A stretch of DNA of 64,000 nt from Endobacterium cereale. GTDB taxonomy: Bacteria > Pseudomonadota > Alphaproteobacteria > Rhizobiales > Rhizobiaceae. The notes beneath the pieces are model-generated. The model searched no databases and had not been told where the DNA came from. It was given only the letters and a program-made list of their open reading frames with translations. Location of the stretch: contig NZ_WIXI01000038.1 of the NCBI RefSeq assembly GCF_009617585.1, forward strand, positions 102,162 through 166,161, given 5' to 3'. Below, one piece after another: positions 56,434 to 64,000 of the stretch. The position numbers and the translations under genes are program-made. Position 1 is the first letter of the stretch; each line of letters opens with the position of its first letter.

Positions 56434-58316
56434 CAAGAGACTCGCTGGGCGCGTTGTGTATCAATTTTCCGAAGGACCGCCAATAACAAAGCCAAGGCCG
56501 CAGGTGTCATTCCATCCACAGCAGCCGCTTGAGCCATATTCTTTGGTCTGGCTGCCGCCATCTTCAACTTTAATTCGTTAGACAAACCACTGAGCACGCT
56601 AAAGTCGAATTCATCTGGAATCAGCCGTTGTTCTTCACGTCGCGTGGCGGTAATGCCGGATTCCTGGCGTTCCATATAGACCGCATAACCGGCCTCGATT
56701 TCCAAGGCATCATATACACTGGCCGGCTTGTCTGACAGATTTGACCATACGCGCCGCAGATCATCCATGCCGACATCCTGATAAGACAGCAATTCATAAG
56801 CGCTTCGCCGCTGCCCATCCTGATTGACTTTAATACCGAACCTTGCCGCTTCCTGAGGAGTGAGAGTCACCGCTTTCAACTGTTCTCGAACCGACTTCAA
56901 ATCTTTTTCAAATTGATCGAAACGCTCTCGACGCGAAAGGGACGTAAGTCCCAATTCATTCGCAATTGGTGTCAATCTGATATCCGCATTGTCTGCGCGA
57001 AGCGACAGGCGGTACTCTGCCCGAGACGTGAACATCCGATAGGGCTCAGTGATTCCGCGCGACGTCAGATCATCGATCATCACGCCGATGTAGGCTTCCG
57101 TACGGCTTAATACCGCTGACGGCCGCTCACCAACCAGCAAGGCAGCATTCAATCCAGCTACAAGACCCTGCGCCGCCGCTTCCTCGTAGCCGGTGGTGCC
57201 ATTAATTTGGCCAGCAAGAAAAAGACCTGGCAATTTTTTTACTTCCAAACTTTGGCTTAGCTCGCGAGGATCAATGTGGTCATATTCAATCGCATAACCC
57301 GGCTGCACGATTCTGACCTTTTCCAAGCCGGGAATGGTGCGAATAAAGGCATCCTGAACATCCGCGGGCAGAGAGGTCGAAATTCCATTCGGGTAGACGG
57401 TCGGATCATCTAGACCCTCTGGCTCCAGAAAAATCTGATGCCCATCACGCTCGCCAAACCGGGTGATCTTATCTTCGATAGATGGGCAATAACGCGGTCC
57501 GACGCCTTTGATTTCACCGGAATACATCGCTGAAAGACGAATGTTGTCTGAGATGATGGCATGCGTGGCATTTGTTGTACGCGTGACACCGCAAGCGATC
57601 TGCGGATTTCTGATCTCATCCGTCATAAACGAGAAGGGTGTCGGAACCTCATCGGCCCCCTGTTTATCGAGACTATCCCAATCGATCGTTCGACCATCCA
57701 GTCTTGCAGGTGTACCGGTCTTCAGGCGGCCAAGCCGCAAGCCCAGCGTCAGCAGGGTGTCAGATAAACCCAGGGACGGTGCTTCTCCCATCCGTCCCGC
57801 AGGCGTCTTTGCGTCACCAATGTGAATCAAACCCCGCAGAAAGGTACCCGTTGTCAGAACGACCGCACCGGCGGAAAAAGTACGGCCATCTTTCAGTACG
57901 ACGCCCGATATTTTTTGGCTGCGCGTGGCAAGATCAAAAACATCTCCCTCGATTACGTCGAGATTTAGATGATTAAGCATCTCAGCCTGCATAGCGATCC
58001 GATAAAGCTTGCGATCTGCCTGCGTTCTTGGACCGCGAACTGCCGGGCCCTTTTTTCGGTTCAAAAGACGAAACTGTATACCGGCAGCATCGGCCACCCG
58101 ACCCATCAGTCCATCAAGTGCATCGACTTCGCGAACGAGATGACCTTTACCGAGGCCACCAATTGCCGGGTTGCAGGACATGGCGCCGATGGTCGCAATC
58201 TGATGGGTGATGAGAGCTGTTCGCGCGCCGGTACGGGCAGCCGCGCTTGCCGCCTCGCAGCCGGCATGGCCGCCACCGATGACGATGACATCATAACTCG
58301 CCACATTCTGCTCCAT
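56433..58316 (-). CDS. mnmG: tRNA uridine-5-carboxymethylaminomethyl modification FAD enzyme
   Basis: With MnmE it makes 5-(carboxymethylaminomethyl)uridine at the wobble base of certain tRNAs. 627 aa: FAD-binding [19 protein letters not shown] at residue 9 on, the [11 protein letters not shown] segment, [14 protein letters not shown] and [20 protein letters not shown], ending in the C-terminal helical domain. The start ATG 58316 ([10 protein letters not shown]). mnmE lies 35 nt upstream on the same strand, with a parS-like site in the gap. Confidence 0.97.
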   Translation of the reverse strand: MEQNVASYDVIVIGGGHAGCEAASAAARTGARTALITHQIATIGAMSCNPAIGGLGKGHLVREVDALDGLMGRVADAAGIQFRLLNRKKGPAVRGPRTQADRKLYRIAMQAEMLNHLNLDVIEGDVFDLATRSQKISGVVLKDGRTFSAGAVVLTTGTFLRGLIHIGDAKTPAGRMGEAPSLGLSDTLLTLGLRLGRLKTGTPARLDGRTIDWDSLDKQGADEVPTPFSFMTDEIRNPQIACGVTRTTNATHAIISDNIRLSAMYSGEIKGVGPRYCPSIEDKITRFGERDGHQIFLEPEGLDDPTVYPNGISTSLPADVQDAFIRTIPGLEKVRIVQPGYAIEYDHIDPRELSQSLEVKKLPGLFLAGQINGTTGYEEAAAQGLVAGLNAALLVGERPSAVLSRTEAYIGVMIDDLTSRGITEPYRMFTSRAEYRLSLRADNADIRLTPIANELGLTSLSRRERFDQFEKDLKSVREQLKAVTLTPQEAARFGIKVNQDGQRRSAYELLSYQDVGMDDLRRVWSNLSDKPASVYDALEIEAGYAVYMERQESGITATRREEQRLIPDEFDFSVLSGLSNELKLKMAAARPKNMAQAAAVDGMTPAALALLLAVLRKIDTQRAQRVS

Positions 58317-58338
58317 TCATTTCGAAACCGAATCGGAT

Positions 58339-58354
58339 TGTTTCACGTGAATCA
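58339..58354. promoter_or_regulatory. parS site (15 of 16 match)
   Basis: TGTTTCACGTGAATCA differs from the consensus in one base. It sits in the 35-nt mnmE-mnmG gap and overlaps the mnmE stop codon. Confidence 0.85.
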
Positions 58355-59656
58355 CTTGCCGATGCAAAATTCCGAGAAAATAATATCCAGCAGATGTTCG
58401 ACATCTACTTTACCGGTAATCCGGCCCAATTCCTCGGCTGCAAGCCTCAGGCATTCCGCCCGCATATCCAGTTGCGAACCCTCTAATGCTTCCTCGATGA
58501 AATTGGAAGCACTATGTAGCAATTGAGCATGCCTTATCCGGCCAGGTTTCAGAAAAGAAATCGCATCCCATCGTTTAGCGACGCTGGCCGCAATAAGCGA
58601 TTTAAGCTCATCAAGCCCTTCACCGGTCTTGGTCGATATAGCTATGTCCCGCACAACCGCCTGAGGTTTAATATCGGATTTTGTGCCTACTCGCCAAACA
58701 GGGACGGCTTCCGGAAGGGTAAAAGCATCGGTTGGTTCTTCATCATCGCTGAGCAGCAAGATCAAGTCCGCACGTTCGAGAACGAGCTGGGCTCGGCGTA
58801 TACCTTCCTTCTCGACAATGTCTGAAGTTTCGCGAATGCCTGCGGTATCAAAAAATCGGACGAGAAATCCGCCCAAATCCAGATCCACATGCAAGATGTC
58901 CCGCGTTGTTCCTGCAATTTCTGTGACGATCGCCACATCTCTTTTGGCTAACGCGTTTAACAGACTGGACTTGCCGACGTTTGGTGCGCCGACGATGGCA
59001 ACTTGATAGCCATCCCGGATAATTTCCGCAGAGTGTGTCGCAACTAGTTGAGCGTCGATTTCCAGCTTCAACCGACGGACATTGATCCATACAGCCTCGG
59101 AAACAGATCCTGGCACGTCATCTTCGTCAGCGAAATCGAGTTCAGCTTCAATAAGAGCCCTAGCTCTTGTCAGCTCAAGTGCCCAGCCTTCATAAATAGC
59201 GGAAAGACCACCGTCACTTTGCTCAAGTGCCAAGCGTCGTTGCATCTCGGTTTCCGCCCGCAGAAGGTCGGATAAGCCCTCAGCCTCAACAAGATCAAGC
59301 TTGCCATTTTCCAAGGCGCGTTTGGAAAATTCACCGGCCTCGGCCAATCTCATGTCCGCGGCGTTTAATTCTGCGTAGAGCGCAGAAACAACTGCCTGAC
59401 TTCCATGGAGATGGAGCTCAACAGAATCCTCTCCCGTAAACGAATTGGGAGCAGGAAAGGTAATCACCAACCCACGATCAATAACGCTTCCATCCGTCTT
59501 CCTGATCGTTCGGAGATAGGCATGGCGGGGGAGGGGAAGCGGGCCCGCCAGATTTTCGGCAACCAGAATGGCTTTTGATCCACTGATCCGAAAAACAGCA
59601 AGCCCTGCCGGCAGAGAACCGCTCGACAGGGCAAAAATCGTATCATCAGCCCGCAT
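58352..59656 (-). CDS. mnmE: tRNA modification GTPase MnmE
   Basis: The GTPase partner of MnmG. 434 aa: N-terminal folate-binding domain (DTIFALSSGSLPAGLAVFRISG), G domain with P-loop GAPNVGKSSLLNAL at about residue 219, DTAGIRETSD as G3, the GTKSDIKP segment as G4, and the C-terminal CIGK (FSEFCIGK) whose Cys is conserved. In the rho-mnmE-mnmG-rsmG-parAB order. Confidence 0.97.
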   Translation of the reverse strand: MRADDTIFALSSGSLPAGLAVFRISGSKAILVAENLAGPLPLPRHAYLRTIRKTDGSVIDRGLVITFPAPNSFTGEDSVELHLHGSQAVVSALYAELNAADMRLAEAGEFSKRALENGKLDLVEAEGLSDLLRAETEMQRRLALEQSDGGLSAIYEGWALELTRARALIEAELDFADEDDVPGSVSEAVWINVRRLKLEIDAQLVATHSAEIIRDGYQVAIVGAPNVGKSSLLNALAKRDVAIVTEIAGTTRDILHVDLDLGGFLVRFFDTAGIRETSDIVEKEGIRRAQLVLERADLILLLSDDEEPTDAFTLPEAVPVWRVGTKSDIKPQAVVRDIAISTKTGEGLDELKSLIAASVAKRWDAISFLKPGRIRHAQLLHSASNFIEEALEGSQLDMRAECLRLAAEELGRITGKVDVEHLLDIIFSEFCIGK

Positions 59657-59694
59657 TATTCAAACCTCAACGCGCGGCAGAATCCGGCTAAGGA

Positions 59695-60960
59695 TCAAGT
59701 GTTCATCGATTCGAAGAAGTCACCGTTATTCTTCGTCTGCTTGAGCTTGTCGATGAGGAACTCAATAGCATCTGTCGTGCCCATCGGAGCCAAGATACGG
59801 CGGAGAACAAAAATCTTCTGAAGATCCTGGCGGGGAACAAGAAGGTCTTCCTTACGGGTACCCGACTTGAGGATATCCATGGCCGGGAAGATGCGCTTGT
59901 CGGCGACCTTGCGATCCAGAACAATTTCCGAGTTACCGGTACCCTTGAATTCTTCGAAGATGACTTCGTCCATGCGGCTGCCGGTATCGATCAGGGCCGT
60001 CGCAATAATTGTCAGCGAACCACCTTCTTCGATGTTTCGTGCTGCACCGAAGAAACGCTTCGGGCGTTGCAAAGCGTTGGCATCAACACCGCCCGTCAGA
60101 ACCTTGCCGGAAGATGGCACAACCGTGTTGTAGGCGCGGCCGAGGCGAGTGATTGAATCCAGCAGAATAACAACATCTCGGCCATGTTCGACCAGGCGTT
60201 TCGCCTTTTCGATTACCATTTCGGCAACCTGAACGTGACGAACCGCAGGCTCGTCAAAGGTCGACGAAACAACCTCGCCCTTAACGGAGCGCTGCATGTC
60301 CGTCACTTCTTCCGGACGCTCGTCGATCAGAAGAACGATCAGATAGCATTCTGGATGGTTGGCAGTGATGGAATGAGCAATGTTCTGCAACAGCACCGTC
60401 TTACCGGTACGCGGCGGCGCTACGATCAGACCGCGCTGGCCCTTGCCGAGCGGCGCAACAAGATCGATAACGCGCGCAGAATTATCCTTCGAGGTGGGAA
60501 TATCGAGTTCCATCTTGAAGCGCTCGTTCGGGTAGAGCGGCGTCAAGTTGTCGAAATGAACCTTGTGGCGAATCTTTTCCGGATCATCGAAATTAATCGT
60601 ATTGACCTTCAGAAGGGCGAAATAGCGCTCACCCTCCTTCGGACCACGGATCGGGCCTTCGACCGTATCGCCGGTCTTGAGGGAGAAACGTCGGATCTGC
60701 GAGGGGGAGATGTAGATATCGTCTGGACCTGGCAAGTAGTTGGCATTGGCGGAGCGCAGGAAGCCAAAACCGTCTTGCAGAACCTCAACAACACCTTCAC
60801 CGATGATCTCAACGTCCTGGCTGGCAAGAACCTTCAATATGGCGAACATCAACTCCTGCTTACGCATGGTGCTGGCGTTCTCGACCTCCATCGATTCGGC
60901 GAAGGCCAGCAAATCGGTCGGAGATTTGCTCTTGAGTTCTTGAAGCTTCATTTCAGCCAT
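59695..60960 (-). CDS. rho: Transcription termination factor Rho
   Basis: A hexameric RNA helicase for factor-dependent termination. 421 aa: N-terminal [18 protein letters not shown]-binding domain with [23 protein letters not shown], Walker A in [16 protein letters not shown], Walker B region [16 protein letters not shown], and the R-loop with [20 protein letters not shown]. No large insertion. The 176-nt gap to hemJ holds a hairpin (see 61084). Confidence 0.98.
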   Translation of the reverse strand: MAEMKLQELKSKSPTDLLAFAESMEVENASTMRKQELMFAILKVLASQDVEIIGEGVVEVLQDGFGFLRSANANYLPGPDDIYISPSQIRRFSLKTGDTVEGPIRGPKEGERYFALLKVNTINFDDPEKIRHKVHFDNLTPLYPNERFKMELDIPTSKDNSARVIDLVAPLGKGQRGLIVAPPRTGKTVLLQNIAHSITANHPECYLIVLLIDERPEEVTDMQRSVKGEVVSSTFDEPAVRHVQVAEMVIEKAKRLVEHGRDVVILLDSITRLGRAYNTVVPSSGKVLTGGVDANALQRPKRFFGAARNIEEGGSLTIIATALIDTGSRMDEVIFEEFKGTGNSEIVLDRKVADKRIFPAMDILKSGTRKEDLLVPRQDLQKIFVLRRILAPMGTTDAIEFLIDKLKQTKNNGDFFESMNT

Positions 60961-61083
60961 GAAGGAAGGACCATTTCAATTTCGAGGGGAAGCCGTGTCG
61001 GTGGAATTCGTTTCCGCGGAGAAATCCGCAGACAGTGAACCTGCACACATGCACGAGAGAAGAGATGGTCGCGAAAATAGCGA

Positions 61084-61110
61084 TTCCCCCCTCTTACCGC
61101 AAGGGGGGAA
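61084..61110 (-). promoter_or_regulatory. GC-rich hairpin between hemJ and rho
   Basis: TTCCCCCC (61084-61091) pairs with GGGGGGAA (61103-61110). No clear T run follows on the minus strand. It lies 124 nt upstream of rho in what would be the rho leader, where rho genes are often autoregulated; it may instead end the hemE-hemJ transcript. The remaining gap (60961-61083) shows nothing I can support. Confidence 0.4.
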
Positions 61111-61136
61111 TAACCGCAATTCTTCACACAGAAACG

Positions 61137-61682
61137 TCAGAACGGTTTGACGACAACGAAAATAACGATTGCGATCATCAGAACCGTCGGGATTTCGTTG
61201 ACCAGCCGCCAATAACGCGCCGTTCTGCGCGGTCCGTCCTTGGCAAATTGCTTGACGCTGCGTCCAAACATCACATGCACGATGGTCAGAAGCACGACCA
61301 TGGCTATCTTGGCATGCAGCCAGCCGCCCTGAAATTCGTAAACAGTCCAGGCGAGATACAATCCCAAGATCCATGACAGCATCATGGCCGGGTTCATGAT
61401 CACCCGATAGAGGCGCTGCTCCATCATCTTGAATGTTTCCGATTGGGCCGATCCGATCGGGGCATCCGTGTGATAGATAAAAAGACGGGGCAGATATAGC
61501 AGACCTGCCATCCACGAAATCACGGCGATGACATGCAGGGCCTTGATCCAGAGGAAGATGTCATCCGGGCGCCAGAACAGGACCGCGAGAAGCAGAAGAA
61601 CGAAAATAACAAGCGCAACAGCAGCACGACGCTTGGCTCGTTGACCGGGTTTTTCGTCCGTCTGCAGCTCATGGCCACTCAT
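61137..61682 (-). CDS. hemJ: Protoporphyrinogen oxidase HemJ
   Basis: An integral membrane enzyme that makes protoporphyrin IX from protoporphyrinogen in the haem pathway. 181 aa: four membrane segments, [28 protein letters not shown] in pieces (conserved His in [13 protein letters not shown]), [17 protein letters not shown] with a further conserved His/Lys, and [15 protein letters not shown]. The ATG overlaps the hemE stop in ATGA. HemJ replaces HemG/HemY in most alphaproteobacteria. Confidence 0.93.
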   Translation of the reverse strand: MSGHELQTDEKPGQRAKRRAAVALVIFVLLLLAVLFWRPDDIFLWIKALHVIAVISWMAGLLYLPRLFIYHTDAPIGSAQSETFKMMEQRLYRVIMNPAMMLSWILGLYLAWTVYEFQGGWLHAKIAMVVLLTIVHVMFGRSVKQFAKDGPRRTARYWRLVNEIPTVLMIAIVIFVVVKPF

Positions 61683-62713
61683 CGACCAAAACTCCGGACC
61701 CGATCGACCAGCGCTGTCACATGATCCGGGTTGGCTTCAGGCGTGATCCCGTGGCCCAGGTTGAAGATCAGCGGCCTATTGCCGAGCGTCTGAAGTATCC
61801 GATCGATCCCATCATCGAGAGACTTTCCACCGGCGACAACGCGCATGGGATCCAGATTGCCCTGCACCGGTCCGTCCTTTTGCAGTTCAGCCGCAAAGCT
61901 CAATGGCACGGACCAATCGAGGCCGATGGCATCTGCTCCTGTCTTCTGGCGATAGGTTTTCAAGTTAAAGCCGGCGCCTTTCGCAAAGGCAATTATCTTG
62001 GCGCCCGGGCGTCGCCCCCGAACCCCTTCGATGATCCGCGCCACCGGCGCAATGGCGAAGGCGGAAAATTCTTCTTCACCCAATACACCGGCCCAGGAAT
62101 CGAAAATCTGTACGGCATCGGCACCGGCATCCAGCTGACCAACGAGATAGTCGACCGAGATATCCGCCAGTTGCATCAAAAGCGAATGGAAGGCTTGAGG
62201 ATGCTTGTAGGCAAACAGTCGGGCAGGAGCCTGATCAGGCGTTCCCTTGCCGGCGATCATGTAGGTAGCGACGGTCCAAGGCGCGCCACAGAAGCCGAGA
62301 AGGGTTGTCTGGGATGGTAGCTCACGACGCAGGCGACTGACTGTTTCAAAGACAGGCTTCAGGTGAGCCATGACATTGGAAGCATCGAGACTGCCAATGC
62401 CATCCGCATCAATCGGATCCATCTGCGGTCCGACACCTTCGAGGAACCGGACATTCCTCTTCAGAGCATCAGGGATGACGAGGATGTCAGAAAACAGGAT
62501 GGACGCATCAAAGCCATAACGCCGGATCGGCTGCAGCGTCACCTCCGCTGCCAATTCCGGATTATAACAGAGATCCAGAAAGCTTCCGGCCTGTGCCCGG
62601 GTTGCCCGGTATTCCGGCAGATAACGTCCTGCCTGCCTCATAAGCCAGATAGGGGGAGGGGAGACGGTTTTCCCGTCGAGCACTTCGAGGATCGTTCGGC
62701 GCACGTCCGTCAC
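61679..62713 (-). CDS. hemE: Uroporphyrinogen decarboxylase
   Basis: It decarboxylates uroporphyrinogen III to coproporphyrinogen III. 344 aa: signature [19 protein letters not shown] near residue 23, second signature [18 protein letters not shown] near residue 142, and the end [18 protein letters not shown] 62713 gives [12 protein letters not shown]. In Caulobacter and rhizobia hemE lies beside the replication origin, as is proposed here for the gap to its right. Confidence 0.97.
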   Translation of the reverse strand: MTDVRRTILEVLDGKTVSPPPIWLMRQAGRYLPEYRATRAQAGSFLDLCYNPELAAEVTLQPIRRYGFDASILFSDILVIPDALKRNVRFLEGVGPQMDPIDADGIGSLDASNVMAHLKPVFETVSRLRRELPSQTTLLGFCGAPWTVATYMIAGKGTPDQAPARLFAYKHPQAFHSLLMQLADISVDYLVGQLDAGADAVQIFDSWAGVLGEEEFSAFAIAPVARIIEGVRGRRPGAKIIAFAKGAGFNLKTYRQKTGADAIGLDWSVPLSFAAELQKDGPVQGNLDPMRVVAGGKSLDDGIDRILQTLGNRPLIFNLGHGITPEANPDHVTALVDRVRSFGR

Positions 62714-63113
62714 TCAGGTCTCCTAAAATTAAATATCCTATATAAAGGATTCTTCTATTTCTTAGAGTCTGTGAGTAGCAAGGACTAAAGCCTTTGCCAG
62801 CATTTTCCACTGCCGGAGGATTCAGATAGATCGCAGATGAACTCTTTAGCAGGTTTTCGCTCAAAACTCGAACACATGGAAAATGATTATTATATTCATA
62901 TGCTTGCTTGATACTTTTTTCGCTTAAGCCTGTGGATGAGTTGTGAATTAACCTATAACAGCGACGAATTGTCCACTGCATCCCGAATAGGCTCGAAAAG
63001 CTTTTCGTGCGATCGCCATTTGTGGATAAATCGGCAGTTATCCGAGTGACCGAAGCGAGTTCGGACCGTCGCGTCGATCTCTCCCGGACTATCAACAGGG
63101 GAACAAGTTTAGC
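62714..63113. other. Probable chromosomal replication origin (oriC)
   Basis: A 400-nt gene-free gap between hemE and ppsR. DnaA-box candidates: perfect TGTGGATAA at 63021-63029, TGTGGATGA at 62931-62939 (8 of 9), TGTGAATTA at 62942-62950 (8 of 9), TTTTCCACT at 62803-62811 and TTGTCCACT at 62969-62977 (7 of 9). AT-rich candidates for unwinding are 62724-62764 and 62880-62920. Three GANTC methylation sites lie at 62748, 62765 and 62819, and a 14-bp palindrome CGAAAAGCTTTTCG at 62994-63007. The hemE flank is the known oriC location in Caulobacter and rhizobia. Flanking genes point away on both sides. Confidence 0.75.
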
Positions 63114-63935
63114 GTGGAGAACAGGAAAAATTTCTTTCATCTGCACCTCATTTCTGACTCAACGGGCGATACGCTTGTGTCAGCCGGTCGTGCAGCCGCC
63201 GTCCAGTTTACCAATGCTGTCCCTGTCGAGCATGTCTATCCGCTGATCAGAAATCGGCGGCAGCTGTTGCCGGTTCTCGAAGAAATCGACGAGACGCCAG
63301 GCATTGTCATTTATACGATCATGGATGCAGAACTTGCCGCGTTGATCGAAACGCGGTGCCTTGAAATGGGGGTTCCGACAATCAATCTGCTGGAGCCTGT
63401 CATGACGGTCTTCCAGAAATTCCTCGGTGCGCCATCACATCGGCGGGTCGGCGCCCAGCACATTCTTAATGCAGAGTATTTCGCCAGGATCGAGGCGTTG
63501 AACTTTGCAATGGATCACGATGATGGCCAGTTGCCTGAGGATTATGAGGATGCCGACGTGGTGATCATCGGCATTAGCAGAACCTCAAAAACACCGACGA
63601 GCATCTATCTTGCTAACCGCGGCATCAAGGCCGCCAACATTCCGATCGTACCGGGTGTTGAATTGCCGCCGGCGCTTTTGACCGCTACACGGCCGGTCAT
63701 TGTCGGTCTAGTTGCGACGACGGATCGAATTTCGCAAGTTCGGGAAAATCGCGAGCTCGGAAGCTCGGTTTCCTATGATCACGGACATTATATCGATCGG
63801 GCGGCGATCAACGAAGAACTCAAATATGCTCGTGCGCTGTGTACCAGACACAACTGGCCGATTATCGATGTGACCCGCCGGTCTATCGAGGAGACGGCCG
63901 CGGCCATCGTTGCACTACGGCCGAGGCTGCGGTAA
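63114..63935 (+). CDS. ppsR: PpsR-family bifunctional kinase/pyrophosphorylase
   Basis: This family regulates PEP synthase or pyruvate phosphate dikinase by ADP-dependent phosphorylation and phosphate-dependent dephosphorylation. 273 aa: [17 protein letters not shown] at the N-terminus, [21 protein letters not shown], and the P-loop-like [18 protein letters not shown] at about residue 148. The start is GTG 63114 ([10 protein letters not shown]), with AGGGGA about 11 nt upstream. Its target dikinase is not in the window. Transcribed away from the origin. Confidence 0.94.
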   Translation: MENRKNFFHLHLISDSTGDTLVSAGRAAAVQFTNAVPVEHVYPLIRNRRQLLPVLEEIDETPGIVIYTIMDAELAALIETRCLEMGVPTINLLEPVMTVFQKFLGAPSHRRVGAQHILNAEYFARIEALNFAMDHDDGQLPEDYEDADVVIIGISRTSKTPTSIYLANRGIKAANIPIVPGVELPPALLTATRPVIVGLVATTDRISQVRENRELGSSVSYDHGHYIDRAAINEELKYARALCTRHNWPIIDVTRRSIEETAAAIVALRPRLR

Positions 63936-63968
63936 GGCGAATCCAGACCCCAATGTTCAGGATCCGCT

Positions 63969-64000
63969 GTGACAGTTCCCCTTGTTCTTGCATCTTCCAG
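63969..64000 (+). CDS. maf: Maf-like nucleoside triphosphate pyrophosphatase, 5' end only
   Basis: The first ten codons read MTVPLVLASS with the frame open to the window end, the usual Maf N-terminus. GTG 63969 has CAGGA at 63958-63962 with 6 nt spacing. ppsR-maf is the normal rhizobial order. Only the start is visible, so the call rests on a short match and context. Confidence 0.6.
   Translation, partial: MTVPLVLASS

Noticed and set aside
60976..61050. 24-codon minus ORF just upstream of rho (MCAGSLSADF...)
   Set aside because: No ribosome-binding site and no similarity; taken as chance.

Overview
This 64 kb window is ordinary chromosomal DNA from an alphaproteobacterium of the Rhizobiaceae (Agrobacterium/Rhizobium type). 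The evidence is the gene set and order: proB-proA-nadD-rsfS-rlmH-envC-ctpA; imuA-imuB-dnaE2; the 180-kDa type NAD-glutamate dehydrogenase; TrcR (DUF1013); minCDE; and rho-mnmE-mnmG-rsmG-parA-parB beside hemJ-hemE. Regulatory motifs agree: an alphaproteobacterial SOS box (GTTC-N7-GTTC), a CtrA box (TTAA-N7-TTAAC), parS sites and GANTC sites. I see no insertion sequence, prophage, CRISPR array, tRNA or rRNA gene.

Layout. 1-8.5 kb (+): proline synthesis (proB cut by the window edge, proA), NAD synthesis (nadD), ribosome maturation (rsfS, rlmH), cell-wall enzymes (envC-like, ctpA, divergent polysaccharide deacetylase) and rppH, closed by a strong terminator. 8.5-9.3 kb (-): bacterioferritin and its ferredoxin. 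9.5-15.3 kb (-): the SOS-induced imuA-imuB-dnaE2 mutasome. 15.4-20.3 kb: zincin protease, CitE-like lyase, leuD, leuB, PAP2 phosphatase. 20.3-24.2 kb (-): a three-gene polysaccharide-initiation cassette resembling wbpL/wbpV/wbpM. 24.3-25.7 kb (+): asd, preceded by a probable Lys/Thr/Ile leader peptide and attenuator. 25.8-44 kb: lytic transglycosylase, carbonic anhydrase, pyridoxal kinase, NAD-GDH, UMF1-type transporter, purH, heparinase-like protein, rsmB-htpX, SDHAF4-like protein, secreted nuclease, a frameshifted Sel1 gene and acsA. 44-49.7 kb: trcR, minCDE, prpE, PLP homeostasis protein. 49.8-54.1 kb (+): leuS-lptE-holA. 54.1-62.7 kb (-): parB, parA, rsmG, mnmG, mnmE, rho, hemJ, hemE. 62.7-63.1 kb: a gene-free, AT-rich segment with DnaA boxes that is the probable chromosomal replication origin. 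63.1-64 kb (+): ppsR and the first codons of maf.

The right-hand part reads as an origin domain: genes point away from the hemE/ppsR gap on both sides, parS sites lie 4.4-6.3 kb from it, and division control (minCDE with a CtrA box) and TrcR are within 19 kb. The most unusual observation is the asd leader: a 37-codon ORF with a good ribosome-binding site whose last twelve codons are rich in Lys, Thr and Ile, followed by mutually exclusive hairpins before the gene that makes the shared precursor of those amino acids.
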